Shown: positions 6,899-15,369, counted from the stretch's first letter. The stretch is 52,793 nt of DNA from a virus (IMGVR_UViG_3300032294_002470:1-52793); one strand, 5' to 3'. Made by a program: numbers and translations. The notes: generated by a model from the letters alone, not told the origin.

Positions 6899-7153
6899 TT
6901 AAATTCCGTTTTCAATGCAGTATCTTAAATACAGTGCCTGCTGCCTGATTCCAAACTCGCGAGTCAATAGGTTTGCAGGTGCTCCTTCATTCACGACGAA
7001 CGTTACGTAGCCTGCCATTCGTTGAGCATCAAATTCCTTTACTCGACCTTGCACTTTTCCAGTTGCCGGATCAGCAATCAGTCGAATTGCTTTCGTTAAG
7101 TCTTCAGCGGTTTCGCAAAGATTGACCGCTGTAAATTTTTCTAGTTCTGTCAT
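6899..7153 (-). CDS. Hypothetical protein, 84 aa
   Basis: A soluble protein (MTELEKFTAVNLCE...). The C-terminal half, with LLTREFGIRQQALYLRY, could be a helix-turn-helix-like segment, but this is weak. The stop overlaps the start region of the next upstream gene. Confidence 0.6.
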   Translation of the reverse strand: MTELEKFTAVNLCETAEDLTKAIRLIADPATGKVQGRVKEFDAQRMAGYVTFVVNEGAPANLLTREFGIRQQALYLRYCIENGI

Positions 7154-7359
7154 TTCATTTGAATTAAATAATTATTTCTAACTTCAAGAGCGAGCCGACG
7201 TTGAGTGAATGTCGAAGGAGTGTCCATTCCACCTAGTGCTGACACAAAGTGATCGATCTCCTCGTCGGTTATGTTGAATGCGGCCTTTATTGCATTATCG
7301 AATAGGTCTAGTATTCCGCCCTTTGCTGTAAAGTTTATTTCTTCTCTTATATTTTTCAT
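7150..7359 (-). CDS. Hypothetical protein, 69 aa
   Basis: A small helical protein starting MKNIREEINFTAKGG. Its start overlaps the TGA stop of the gene at 7356-7745 (ATGA arrangement). This shows that TGA acts as a stop codon in this phage. Confidence 0.6.
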   Translation of the reverse strand: MKNIREEINFTAKGGILDLFDNAIKAAFNITDEEIDHFVSALGGMDTPSTFTQRRLALEVRNNYLIQMK

Positions 7360-7745
7360 GATGTTGGTTCTTTCAATTTATTCAATTGAGATTCAAGTCT
7401 TTCAATCTCCTTTTGTTTTCTAGCCAGTTCTGCCTCAGCTAGCTTCAATTCATTAGCCTTAACTTCATCTTCAGTTGCCTTCCTAAATTCGTATCCATAC
7501 ATCTTAAGCTCTTGATGGTCACCGTGCCAATCGCAGCTGACATAATTTGCGCCAGCCTGCTTGAGATCGGTCAATTCTTTAATTAGCGCATCAATGTTTA
7601 CAGGCTCTGCCTCTGATTGTCGATAACCATCCTCAAGTACTGTGAAGTCTTCGTGATCATCATAACTGAAACCATTATCTTCCTCAGGCCTAGATTCTAA
7701 GAATTTTTGGTCAATTAATCGTTGTTTGAAATATAATATACTCAT
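7356..7745 (-). CDS. Hypothetical protein with C-terminal coiled coil, 129 aa
   Basis: The last 40 residues (ELKLAEAELARKQKEIERLE) form a clear heptad-repeat coiled coil. The N-terminal part is acidic. It ends in TGA. It is part of an early-type operon of small genes with overlapping ends. Confidence 0.65.
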   Translation of the reverse strand: MSILYFKQRLIDQKFLESRPEEDNGFSYDDHEDFTVLEDGYRQSEAEPVNIDALIKELTDLKQAGANYVSCDWHGDHQELKMYGYEFRKATEDEVKANELKLAEAELARKQKEIERLESQLNKLKEPTS

Positions 7746-7939
7746 TAATTATCTTGTTTCAATATTTTTAAAACTTCTTGATTTATTTTTTTCCAATCCT
7801 CAAGGGTCACGGGGAACTTTTCATTTTCGGTTCCGCCGATCGTTATGTCAACGTAATCAGTATGAGCGACAACGTCCATGTACTGACCTGCCGATTCAAA
7901 AGATATTTGCTCAACTCTAACCTTGATGCTCGATTCCAT
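7745..7939 (-). CDS. Hypothetical protein, 64 aa
   Basis: A small acidic protein starting MESSIKVRVEQISFES with a beta-rich pattern and a C-terminal helix. No family is recognised. It overlaps the next gene by one base. Confidence 0.6.
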   Translation of the reverse strand: MESSIKVRVEQISFESAGQYMDVVAHTDYVDITIGGTENEKFPVTLEDWKKINQEVLKILKQDN

Positions 7940-7940
7940 T

Positions 7941-8195
7941 CTATGCTGGATTTGTTATTTGTCGAGTTAGAATTTTGCTATCATCGTCTCCTCGAGATTT
8001 GATTCCCAATGAAATTGATTCACCGAAACATTTTGCTACGATAACATCATCGTCGAAGGAATCTTTAACCATCGCAAAGTAAACGAATCCGGCACCTTCG
8101 CATTTTTGACCGGTACCTACCATGTCTTTGTGTTGAATTGCAGCAGAGAAAACTATTGCACTGCCTTCCACTATTACGTATTTTGCATTATACAT
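7941..8195 (-). CDS. Hypothetical protein, 84 aa
   Basis: The sequence MYNAKYVIVEGSAIVFS... suggests a small beta domain. The start overlaps the stop of the gene at 8188-8553. It has no recognised motif. Confidence 0.6.
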   Translation of the reverse strand: MYNAKYVIVEGSAIVFSAAIQHKDMVGTGQKCEGAGFVYFAMVKDSFDDDVIVAKCFGESISLGIKSRGDDDSKILTRQITNPA

Positions 8196-8553
8196 TGTCA
8201 GTTAAATTTGATTGTCTTAAATGGCTTTCCATCATCCATTTGAATTCTTCAAGTGGACTAAGCCCAGCCGGCATTAATGTACCATTCTTCATGATGACCG
8301 GTAAAAAGCCTTTAGTATCTCCCTTTTCGATCTGCCACAGAAAATGACCGCCTTCCTTGGTTTTACCCATAATCAAATAGCCTGAATCATCAAAGGCTAC
8401 ATCCATTACCACAACCAGCTGACCGGCTAGGGCCTCCTTGTATTCCTTTTCAAGATCTTGAGTTTCTCCAGTTAAAAAATTGTACTGTGAACTTGGCCAG
8501 AGCTTCGTGTGAACGAACTCTCGATTGATCCATACGTGTTCTTTTGGGTCCAT
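8188..8553 (-). CDS. Hypothetical protein, 121 aa
   Basis: A soluble protein (MDPKEHVWINREFVH...) with a beta-rich middle (GQLVVVMDVAFDDSGYLIMG) and a helical tail. No family is recognised. It is 10 nt downstream of the membrane protein gene in the same operon. Confidence 0.6.
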   Translation of the reverse strand: MDPKEHVWINREFVHTKLWPSSQYNFLTGETQDLEKEYKEALAGQLVVVMDVAFDDSGYLIMGKTKEGGHFLWQIEKGDTKGFLPVIMKNGTLMPAGLSPLEEFKWMMESHLRQSNLTDNV

Positions 8554-8563
8554 GATTATCTTA

Positions 8564-8983
8564 TTAATTAATGTACTGGATTTTGGTTTTCATGATTGTG
8601 TAGAGACGATTTAGTTCCGGAATCTGCGGACCACCCTGACGCTTCTTTCTTAGCTCTTGGAATTCGGTGTTGAATATTGATGTCAATTCGTCCTTGGTCT
8701 TTGCGGCCTCAATTAGTTCTTCTACCACTTTTGCATAATCCCAAAAGATTTGAGATTTTCTCATCATAGATACCATTAACATAATCATTAATCCAAAGAG
8801 AATTCCGGTAAGTGCTCCCATTTTAATACAATTAATTCCCGTAATTAGCATTTTTGAATTCGGAGGAGCTATTAATTGAAGTCCATAAAAAAGCGCAGCA
8901 ACGAATGCTCCTGTAAAAAACCACCCGAAGATGTAGATTTGCCATAAAGGCGACTTATCGAAAAATTGATTTATCTTATTCAT
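8564..8983 (-). CDS. Two-TM membrane protein, 139 aa
   Basis: Two hydrophobic segments (about residues 13-38 and 45-72) are followed by a charged helical cytoplasmic tail. It might be an inner-membrane protein of phage takeover or superinfection control; the sequence does not decide. A GTATATTAA-type promoter lies just upstream at 8989. Confidence 0.65.
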   Translation of the reverse strand: MNKINQFFDKSPLWQIYIFGWFFTGAFVAALFYGLQLIAPPNSKMLITGINCIKMGALTGILFGLMIMLMVSMMRKSQIFWDYAKVVEELIEAAKTKDELTSIFNTEFQELRKKRQGGPQIPELNRLYTIMKTKIQYIN

Positions 8984-8988
8984 GATTA

Positions 8989-8998
8989 TTAATATACT
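8989..8998 (-). promoter_or_regulatory. Early-type promoter box
   Basis: AGTATATTAA on the minus strand, 5 nt upstream of the membrane protein gene and directly after the terminator of the transglycosylase gene. Confidence 0.55.
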
Positions 8999-9007
8999 AT
9001 AAAAACA

Positions 9008-9033
9008 AAAAACTGACTACTCAGTGTAGTCAG
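9008..9033 (-). terminator. Rho-independent terminator overlapping a stop codon
   Basis: On the minus strand ACTGACTAC, a 4-nt loop and GTAGTCAGT are followed by a T-run. The hairpin includes the last codons of the lytic transglycosylase gene. It would separate that gene from the operon at 8983. Confidence 0.7.
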
Positions 9034-9535
9034 TTTTCATGATCTCGATTGCATAAGAATTTACGATTGGTCTTCCTGTATTGTAACAACCAAGCGCAAC
9101 GTCCCAGCCACCGTACTTCTTTTTTAAGTGAGCCAGCAACTTCATTGAGGTCTCAACGTTAAGCTCTAGATCTGTCAGTAATTTCTTTGATGTAATCTTT
9201 TTCTTGCCTGCCCAAATGAAATTTGCAGTTGGCACCTGAATCTGCATGGCACCATAGGCGTTGGCTGATGAAGTCAATTGTGGATTGTACCTCCAATGAA
9301 ACGGTCCACCGTAACGAGTCTCCTTGTGAGCGACTCCCATTGCGATTCTAAACGGTACTCCATATTGGTCAGAGTACTTCTTTAAGTAATCGTACATTTG
9401 GATACACGGTGGAGCGTGTTGAATGTCCATCGCTCCGTCCGGTAGTCCATCTGATTCTTGACGCATTTCATAGGCCCACACTGCTCCAAATAGCATGACA
9501 CAGAAGAGGATTACTATGGTTCTTAATGAAAACAT
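9017..9535 (-). CDS. Lytic transglycosylase (SLT/goose-type), 172 aa
   Basis: A hydrophobic N terminus (residues 4-22) acts as signal peptide or anchor. The SLT fold follows, with catalytic Glu in VAHKETRYG, then AYGAMQIQ and ALGCYNTG. It cleaves peptidoglycan glycan strands. An exported version in a phage probably acts in lysis. It lies downstream of a small TM protein that may share the job. Confidence 0.85.
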   Translation of the reverse strand: MFSLRTIVILFCVMLFGAVWAYEMRQESDGLPDGAMDIQHAPPCIQMYDYLKKYSDQYGVPFRIAMGVAHKETRYGGPFHWRYNPQLTSSANAYGAMQIQVPTANFIWAGKKKITSKKLLTDLELNVETSMKLLAHLKKKYGGWDVALGCYNTGRPIVNSYAIEIMKTDYTE

Positions 9536-9541
9536 CTGAAA

Positions 9542-9874
9542 TTACTTTTGTGCAGGAACTGCTTGTTTGTAAATACGATTCGCGTATAGATTGAAGATGA
9601 CCATACCAACTGAATCTTGATAGATTGAGTAGATGCCAGTCTTACGATCAATCACCAGTAACTCATTACGTTCGTTGATCGCAACTGATGTTGTCGTTAA
9701 CGGCTTAATATTATCCCATTGGGACTTATCAACCTTGTTGGTCATGACCCAGTAATAATAGCCAATGAAGAAGCCTGCAACGAGTGCAATCACCAACATT
9801 AATAAGTTACCGAGTTTTTTTGCAAATGCGCTTAACTTGTCAAGCGCTGCAGTTAAAATTTGTTTTTTATCCAT
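9542..9874 (-). CDS. Single-TM membrane protein, 110 aa
   Basis: A short cytoplasmic N terminus, one TM segment (about residues 22-44, LLMLVIALVAGFFIGYYYW) and an external beta-rich domain. It could be spanin- or holin-associated given the adjacent transglycosylase, but no family match is seen. Confidence 0.65.
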   Translation of the reverse strand: MDKKQILTAALDKLSAFAKKLGNLLMLVIALVAGFFIGYYYWVMTNKVDKSQWDNIKPLTTTSVAINERNELLVIDRKTGIYSIYQDSVGMVIFNLYANRIYKQAVPAQK

Positions 9875-9897
9875 AACGTAAGTTTTTGGGTTCTAGA

Positions 9898-9907
9898 TTA
9901 ATATACC
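9898..9907 (-). promoter_or_regulatory. Early-type promoter box
   Basis: GGTATATTAA on the minus strand, 23 nt upstream of the single-TM protein gene. Confidence 0.5.
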
Positions 9908-9921
9908 CAAAACATACTGGA

Positions 9922-10758
9922 TTAGTGGCCGTTCGTTGTGGTGTTGTAGAATACTAGGCCTGTGACCGTGGTTGTCTTGGCAATGGTGGGAGTAGAATAA
10001 TTAAAGGTCATGATGTCTCCTCCACCGGCTTCTCCAAATTGAATTCTTATAGGATAATAAACTCCTGCAGTTAGAGCTATAGATCCTGAAGCTTCTTGAG
10101 GTGAGTGAGCTCCTCCATTATTCACTACTGCATTTGTTGTTGTAAATCCAGATACAGCAGTTGATCCAACCCAAACATAAGAAGCATCATCAGAGTTAGT
10201 AAAGAATGTATAAGTTTCGGTAGTCGTCGGTTTGAAATAACCTAACCATTGACAGCTAAAGTTAGATCCGTCGTCTGATCCTGGCTCCGTGATTGATGTC
10301 GTTTGTACTGAAGTTGCCGGATTTGTGCCGAATGCTTGTGGAGTCGCGGTCGCAAAGAAACTAACCACATCTGCAAAGTATCCAGAGTAAGTGGTCTTAT
10401 ATAGTCCAGCCGCATAGGGTAGAAATGTTGTGTAATAGCCATTCGCGGTTAACCAAGTATAGGCAGCTGAGGCTGAGGCAAATGTGTTTGTGCCGAATCT
10501 CCTAGCTAGATTATTAGCTAGGCTTAGAAAAGCTAGATCAGTCTTAGCTGTTGATCTCCAGAAAGAAGGATTTGTGCCATCTTGCTTCACGATTAAGTAA
10601 CCAACATCCTCATCCGGACCCATCCACCAAGTAACTGAGCCTGGTCGATTTGACCAGATTGTGGTTGGTGTCCCAGTCCCAACCGCAAAGTTACCAGTTT
10701 GAGTAGTACCTGTGATTGCTGAACCTAGGTTAATTGCATACGGTTTATGAGTTGGCAT
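9922..10758 (-). CDS. Fibre/adhesin-like virion protein with PA14-like domain, 278 aa
   Basis: A Thr/Ser/Gly-rich protein. Residues about 165-265 (GYFKPTTTETYTFFTNSDD, AYVWVG-type strand, YYPIRIQFGE) fit a PA14 carbohydrate-binding beta barrel. The N-terminal part is beta-rich with GTxTPTTIW repeats. A late-type promoter (AATAAATAA) lies about 18 nt upstream, which fits a structural protein that binds a host glycan. Confidence 0.7.
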   Translation of the reverse strand: MPTHKPYAINLGSAITGTTQTGNFAVGTGTPTTIWSNRPGSVTWWMGPDEDVGYLIVKQDGTNPSFWRSTAKTDLAFLSLANNLARRFGTNTFASASAAYTWLTANGYYTTFLPYAAGLYKTTYSGYFADVVSFFATATPQAFGTNPATSVQTTSITEPGSDDGSNFSCQWLGYFKPTTTETYTFFTNSDDASYVWVGSTAVSGFTTTNAVVNNGGAHSPQEASGSIALTAGVYYPIRIQFGEAGGGDIMTFNYSTPTIAKTTTVTGLVFYNTTTNGH

Positions 10759-10776
10759 GTGTCTGGGTGCTTTCGA

Positions 10777-10785
10777 TTATTTATT
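10777..10785 (-). promoter_or_regulatory. Late-type promoter box
   Basis: AATAAATAA on the minus strand, 18 nt upstream of the PA14-like fibre gene. It closely resembles the T4 late consensus TATAAATA. Confidence 0.6.
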
Positions 10786-10803
10786 AGAAGAGCACCGGAC
10801 CTG

Positions 10804-11793
10804 CTAGCACGAGTATACGTCTAACCAGTGCTGAATCATTTCATCTAACATCGTTTCAAACGTGTAATCATGAGACCAACTGGTTGCTCTAACTAATTTA
10901 CTAGGATCTCCCTTCAGATCATGTAGCTCTTCAGGTCTAAGAAACTTCTCATCAGTTTTAACCCAGTCTTTCCAATTCAAGGCTAGTTTAGAAAAGACGT
11001 ATTCACATAGATCCCTAACTGAATGAGATACACCGGTTGCACAAACGTAATCACCGGGTTCTTTTAACTGTAGGATTTCCCACATCGCTCTAACGTAATC
11101 CTTGGCATGGCCCCAATCTCGTGTTGCGGATAAATTGCCAAGCCTAAGTTCGGTCGAGAGCCCCAATTTAATCTTAACTGCCTCCTTACATACTTTATTA
11201 GTAACGAAGTTCGTACCGCGTCTTGGAGACTCGTGATTGAATAGGATTCCGTTTGACACGTACATTCCATAAGAGTTTCGGTAATTTCTTGCAATGTTAT
11301 ACGAGAAAACTTTTGCACAACCATACGGAGAGACAGGAGTCATTTGAGTAGTTTCCCTCTGGTACCCGTCCCGGTCAATCGAGTTTCCGAACATCTCAGA
11401 CGAAGAGGCTTGATAGACTCTAGCCTCAGGCTTAATTAGTCTTACGACCTCCAATAGATTTAATGTGCTTAAGCCTGTTGCATGCGCAGTATAGACGGGT
11501 TGATCAAACGAAATTCGAACATGCGACTGTGCAGCTAAGTTATAGATCTCGTCTGGCATGATTTCTTGAACAACTCTGATTAACGAAGATAAGTCAGTAA
11601 CGTCAGCATAGTGTAGCTTGACCTTTGCGTAAACATCATCTGTCAATCGAGCGGTTTGATTCTCAGAGATTGAATTTCTTTTTAGGGTGCCGTGTACTTC
11701 GTAACCCTTGTCTAATAAAAACTCGGCTAAGTACGAGCCATCCTGCCCGTTTATTCCGGTGATTAGTGCTTTTTTATTTTCGTGCTGTTTCAT
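10804..11793 (-). CDS. gmd: GDP-mannose 4,6-dehydratase, 329 aa
   Basis: This enzyme makes GDP-4-keto-6-deoxymannose, the first step to GDP-L-fucose. The NAD(P) motif is ITGINGQDGSYLAEFLL. The S-E-M-F segment (YQASSSEMFG) and the YGCAK catalytic Tyr/Lys pair (SPYGCAKVFS) are present. It overlaps the upstream fcl gene by 20 nt, so the two are co-translated. Confidence 0.92.
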   Translation of the reverse strand: MKQHENKKALITGINGQDGSYLAEFLLDKGYEVHGTLKRNSISENQTARLTDDVYAKVKLHYADVTDLSSLIRVVQEIMPDEIYNLAAQSHVRISFDQPVYTAHATGLSTLNLLEVVRLIKPEARVYQASSSEMFGNSIDRDGYQRETTQMTPVSPYGCAKVFSYNIARNYRNSYGMYVSNGILFNHESPRRGTNFVTNKVCKEAVKIKLGLSTELRLGNLSATRDWGHAKDYVRAMWEILQLKEPGDYVCATGVSHSVRDLCEYVFSKLALNWKDWVKTDEKFLRPEELHDLKGDPSKLVRATSWSHDYTFETMLDEMIQHWLDVYSC

Positions 11794-12676
11794 AATTGTC
11801 TATAAACCATTTTACTGTCTCCTTGAGGCCTTCCTCAATCGGTGTGAATTTAAAATCAGGTAGGTAACTCTTCAACTTTGAATTGTCTGAAGGTTTTCGG
11901 TGTTGGCCGTTTGGTTTTGACTTATCAAATCTAACTGCGCCCTTAAAATTAAATGCCTCAACTAGTAGTTCAACTACTTCAGCAATTGAAATTTCTTCTG
12001 ATGTGCTAAATATTATTGGCTCAGCCTCATCGTAGTTATCTACTGCCCATTCAGCAAGTCGAGCAACGTCCTTTGAGTATATGAATTCCCTAAGCGGCGA
12101 TCCATCTCCCCAAATGACGAGCTCGCTCTTGTTTTGTTGAGCTTTGTGTATCTTATGCATCAACATCGGAATGACATGCCCATGGTCCAGCGAAAAATTA
12201 TCGTTTGGCCCGTAGATGTTACACGGAATTACTGATGTGTACTTCACGCCATACTGTTCGCGATAGGCTCTGATTTGAATGTCCGACATCCGCTTTGCAT
12301 AGGCATAAGGATAGTTCGATGAGTGAGGTTCACCTAAGTGAATCTTCTTTTCAGTTAACGGATATTCGATTGCGTCCGGAAAAACGCAAGTTGAGAGAAA
12401 TGCTACTAGATTAGTAACTCCGGCTTTACGTGCCTCCTCAATGACGTTTGTGTTAATCATCAAGTTATCGTAAAAGTATTCTCCCTTATAATTCATGTTG
12501 CCGCCTAGTCCTCCGACTTTGCCAGCGCAGTGAATGACATGAGTAGGTTTATGGAGCTCGAATGCATTTTGAGTTTGAGCAGTATTAGTCAAGTCGAATT
12601 CTCTACCGATCTTAACGTCAGCCTCTATTGCTGATCCGACTAGCCCATTGCCACCGGTCACAAGTAATTTACGCAT
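11774..12676 (-). CDS. fcl: GDP-L-fucose synthase, 300 aa
   Basis: An epimerase/reductase that turns the Gmd product into GDP-L-fucose. The nucleotide motif is VTGGNGLVGSAI, with the S-T-C-V-F-P segment and the YPYAYAKRM catalytic Tyr-Lys. Length is normal for the family. A phage copy implies fucose-type decoration of virion or host surface. Glycosyltransferases at 39430-41695 are candidate users. Confidence 0.92.
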   Translation of the reverse strand: MRKLLVTGGNGLVGSAIEADVKIGREFDLTNTAQTQNAFELHKPTHVIHCAGKVGGLGGNMNYKGEYFYDNLMINTNVIEEARKAGVTNLVAFLSTCVFPDAIEYPLTEKKIHLGEPHSSNYPYAYAKRMSDIQIRAYREQYGVKYTSVIPCNIYGPNDNFSLDHGHVIPMLMHKIHKAQQNKSELVIWGDGSPLREFIYSKDVARLAEWAVDNYDEAEPIIFSTSEEISIAEVVELLVEAFNFKGAVRFDKSKPNGQHRKPSDNSKLKSYLPDFKFTPIEEGLKETVKWFIDNYETARK

Positions 12677-12695
12677 GTTAGATTGAGTCTTTTTA

Positions 12696-12704
12696 TATTA
12701 TACT
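12696..12704 (-). promoter_or_regulatory. Early-type promoter box
   Basis: AGTATAATA on the minus strand, 19 nt upstream of fcl and between fcl and the Rnl1-like ligase gene. Confidence 0.5.
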
Positions 12705-12713
12705 CTCAATCAG

Positions 12714-13790
12714 TTAACGGTTCCAGAAAGGTTTTTGATAGTCAGGTCGAATCATTCGCCAAATGGTTTGACTGTAGTCTCTGTCATGTAACATTGAGAA
12801 TACTAGACCTTGGTATTCCTTTGGGCAATTTGCTTGAATCCACAGTGCGTCATCCTTCTTGGTATCGAGAGGTTGGCTCAACAATTCAGCAAAGATCTTT
12901 TTTGCATCAATTTCCTTCATGACGAATGCAAATTTAAGAGCCCTGATCCAGTCTCTAACCCATGCATCAAATTCATCGGGCACGCTTTCAAGATACTCGC
13001 CTAGATCATCACCGTTTCGCAAGCACTCCCAAATATCAATGTTTGAAAAATTGGTCAACAGTCGGTGTAGTCTAACGTACTCGTCGAACTTGATCTTAAC
13101 TCGGTAATTTGATGGATGGAATCGTAGGACGAAACCTTCCTTATCAGATTCATTAAGGTTCTTATATCGTTTAAAAATATTCTCAGTAATGGTATCCATC
13201 GCCGTCCAAACAATATCCTCTTCAAGGATCCCAGATGAGTGAAATAGCGCTTTAGCCGTTCCCCAATTTACTTCACGCCCTTCCATGACGGCTGACAGAA
13301 ACATAAGCTTTTCTTCCGCATAGTCAACGACTATTCTATTTTCAGGATAGATGATCTCACAAATGTAACAAACAGTTGAATGAAACTTTCCAAGATCGTA
13401 CTTCTTTTTTAGAATCGCTAGACCTGCTTTGGCTTGATCGGATTCAAAGGACCCTCTTGTGGCCATGTGCCAATCGTTATCGTAATGAAATAGGATTCCC
13501 AACGAGCCGTCCATTTTTTCTTGCACATAAACGTACTCATCATTGACCGGAATCTCTCCCTTATTCTCGACCTCCTCGTAGTTAAAGAACTTATTGAAGC
13601 CTCTAGCGACTATTCGGTTCTCATGATCAAGAATCAAACCTCGACACTGTAAGGTCACTTGATCCCAACGTTGTTCGAACTGGCACTCTCTTGAGTAATT
13701 ATAAATGGTGAGTGGAAGCTTAGGATGGTCCTTTGCTTCCACTAATCCGTTATCAACGTAAGGCTGTATGATTTCTCTAGATAAGATCAT
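12714..13790 (-). CDS. T4 Rnl1-like RNA ligase, 358 aa
   Basis: The adenylation motif QEKMDGSLG places the catalytic lysine at about residue 92. RGLILD, EGFVLRFHPSN and VKIKFDEYVRL are the later ligase motifs. Rnl1 of T4 repairs tRNA cut by the PrrC anticodon nuclease. I chose Met at 13790 (MILSREIIQPYVD) because the frame upstream overlaps the neighbouring gene. With the kinase at 14285 it could form a repair pathway. Confidence 0.85.
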   Translation of the reverse strand: MILSREIIQPYVDNGLVEAKDHPKLPLTIYNYSRECQFEQRWDQVTLQCRGLILDHENRIVARGFNKFFNYEEVENKGEIPVNDEYVYVQEKMDGSLGILFHYDNDWHMATRGSFESDQAKAGLAILKKKYDLGKFHSTVCYICEIIYPENRIVVDYAEEKLMFLSAVMEGREVNWGTAKALFHSSGILEEDIVWTAMDTITENIFKRYKNLNESDKEGFVLRFHPSNYRVKIKFDEYVRLHRLLTNFSNIDIWECLRNGDDLGEYLESVPDEFDAWVRDWIRALKFAFVMKEIDAKKIFAELLSQPLDTKKDDALWIQANCPKEYQGLVFSMLHDRDYSQTIWRMIRPDYQKPFWNR

Positions 13791-13971
13791 AGTCTTTAGT
13801 TTTTTCAATTTGATGCCACATGATTCCGTCGAAACCTTCAATCACGTAACGATTTACGATTTTATAAATGGTCATGATACCTTTAAGACTATCAAGACTT
13901 GGTGAGAACGTTATTCCATGGGAAAATCCCTTAACTTCTCGATATTGTGCCCGGTATTCTATAAAGATCAT
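13777..13971 (-). CDS. Hypothetical protein, 64 aa
   Basis: A small soluble protein (MIFIEYRAQYREVKG...) ending KTKDYDLI. Its TAG stop overlaps the start of the RNA ligase by 14 nt. No family is recognised. Confidence 0.6.
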   Translation of the reverse strand: MIFIEYRAQYREVKGFSHGITFSPSLDSLKGIMTIYKIVNRYVIEGFDGIMWHQIEKTKDYDLI

Positions 13972-14288
13972 GAGGTTAGTAATTGAATAAGTAGATAAGA
14001 CAATTTGTAACCGGTGAATGCTCCGAGAGCCGACGGAATTGGAAACACTATTAGTTTTCCTAATTGGGTTACGTATTTCGGCCTATTCACGATTGTGCCC
14101 ATGTAAAAGTAGTAGGCAATGTATCCGAATAAAACAGCAACATCAGTTCTTGTTGCAATGAATACTACAAGAGTTGCGCCAATAAAACCGAATGTGAAGT
14201 TATCTCTGATACCTTCCCAGACTTCAGCAGCGGTTGCCTCGTTCCAATCCTTTACTATTTTTTTGAATGTTGCTTTTTGTCTTCTCAT
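13968..14288 (-). CDS. Membrane protein, 106 aa
   Basis: Hydrophobic segments at about residues 32-62 and 80-103 suggest two to three TM helices. The N terminus is basic. It overlaps the kinase gene start by 4 nt. The role is unknown. Confidence 0.6.
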   Translation of the reverse strand: MRRQKATFKKIVKDWNEATAAEVWEGIRDNFTFGFIGATLVVFIATRTDVAVLFGYIAYYFYMGTIVNRPKYVTQLGKLIVFPIPSALGAFTGYKLSYLLIQLLTS

Positions 14289-14701
14289 AATTTAACTTCA
14301 AAACGATCTCTCATCTCCTGTACCTTCTCATCGGGTACTTCGTGGACGTTCTTGCCACCGTGGCGATTCTCAACGATTAAGGAAACGACATGATACTCGA
14401 ATTGCTTTGCTAAATCTAAGTATGCCTGCATCTCCCATTCTCTGGTGAATGTGTTTGACACTACTATTTCCGGATAGTGTTGACCTGCGCTTAGATGGTT
14501 CTGTTCCATTGCCTCCTGTACGGATCGACGACACCATTCATGGGCATCTTTTAATCTAGAACCGTCGAATTGGTATTTACCTTCCTCATCATAGAAGAAT
14601 TTGTCGGCTTCAAACACGACTCCGCTTGACCACATGTGATTAGCAAATGTGCTCTTACCTGAACCGGGAACTCCACGTAGGAGAATTAATACTCTACTCA
14701 T
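14285..14701 (-). CDS. P-loop kinase (polynucleotide kinase-like), 138 aa
   Basis: The Walker A motif LLRGVPGSGKSTFA is at the N terminus, with EADKFF and VVSNTFTREWEM at the positions expected in the AAA/zeta-toxin/PNK-kinase group. It lacks the phosphatase domain of T4 Pnk. Its place two genes upstream of the Rnl1-like ligase suggests RNA 5'-end phosphorylation; other small-molecule kinases are possible. It ends in TGA overlapping the next ATG. Confidence 0.7.
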   Translation of the reverse strand: MSRVLILLRGVPGSGKSTFANHMWSSGVVFEADKFFYDEEGKYQFDGSRLKDAHEWCRRSVQEAMEQNHLSAGQHYPEIVVSNTFTREWEMQAYLDLAKQFEYHVVSLIVENRHGGKNVHEVPDEKVQEMRDRFEVKL

Positions 14702-15369
14702 TACTTAGTCTTCTTTAATATTACTTGATCAATTATGCCATACTTAACTGCTTCGTCTGCTGTCAACCAGAAATCTCTAGTTGCGTCTTTCTTAACTTGG
14801 TCAGGTTTTTTACCGCAGTACTTGCCTAAGAGAATGAAGAGTTCATCATTGATTTTCTTCCACTCTTCCATGTCAACTTCAGCATCCTGGATGTTTCCGC
14901 TAAAACCTCCGCTTGATTGATGTAACATCGTACGTGAGTGCTTTAGTGAGAATCGCTTGCCTTTAGTTCCAGCGCCAAGAAGAACTGATCCCATTGATGC
15001 GGCCATTCCGGTATTAACTGTGATTATATCGGCATTGATGTAGTCCATCACATCGACCATTGAGAGGCCTGACTTGACTGATCCGCCTGGAGAGTCAATG
15101 TGCATTGTGATATCTGCTCCACCGACCGAGTCAAGAAACATTAGCTGAGCCTGAACGATTGTTGACATGTAATCATTCACCGGTCCAGCAACCCATAAGA
15201 TACGATCACGCATTAATCTGGAGAAAATGTCCATTTGAGTAACACGTAGCTCGCGTTCCTCTAGGATATACGGCGTCATTGACGCTTCAACTTGTTTTTG
15301 ATAATTATGCAAATTCAGCGATGACACACCGTGCTCGCTCATTGCGTACTTTTGAAATTCGCTCTTCAT
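14701..15369 (-). CDS. clpP: ClpP-type serine protease, 222 aa
   Basis: The Ser-His-Asp triad is visible: GMAASMGS (Ser about 125), MLHQSSGG (His about 150) and DATRDFWLTADEAVKYGIID (Asp). IDSPGG is the oxyanion segment. Length fits bacterial ClpP with an N-terminal extension of about 30 residues. It is not in a head-gene cluster, so a role in host proteolysis control seems likelier than prohead processing; this is inference. Confidence 0.88.
   Translation of the reverse strand: MKSEFQKYAMSEHGVSSLNLHNYQKQVEASMTPYILEERELRVTQMDIFSRLMRDRILWVAGPVNDYMSTIVQAQLMFLDSVGGADITMHIDSPGGSVKSGLSMVDVMDYINADIITVNTGMAASMGSVLLGAGTKGKRFSLKHSRTMLHQSSGGFSGNIQDAEVDMEEWKKINDELFILLGKYCGKKPDQVKKDATRDFWLTADEAVKYGIIDQVILKKTK

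Noticed and set aside
14701-15369. ClpP-like protein as the prohead protease that cuts the capsid tags
   Set aside because: T4-type tags are cut by gp21-family proteases; this protein has the ordinary ClpP triad and no head-gene neighbours. It cannot be excluded but is not supported.
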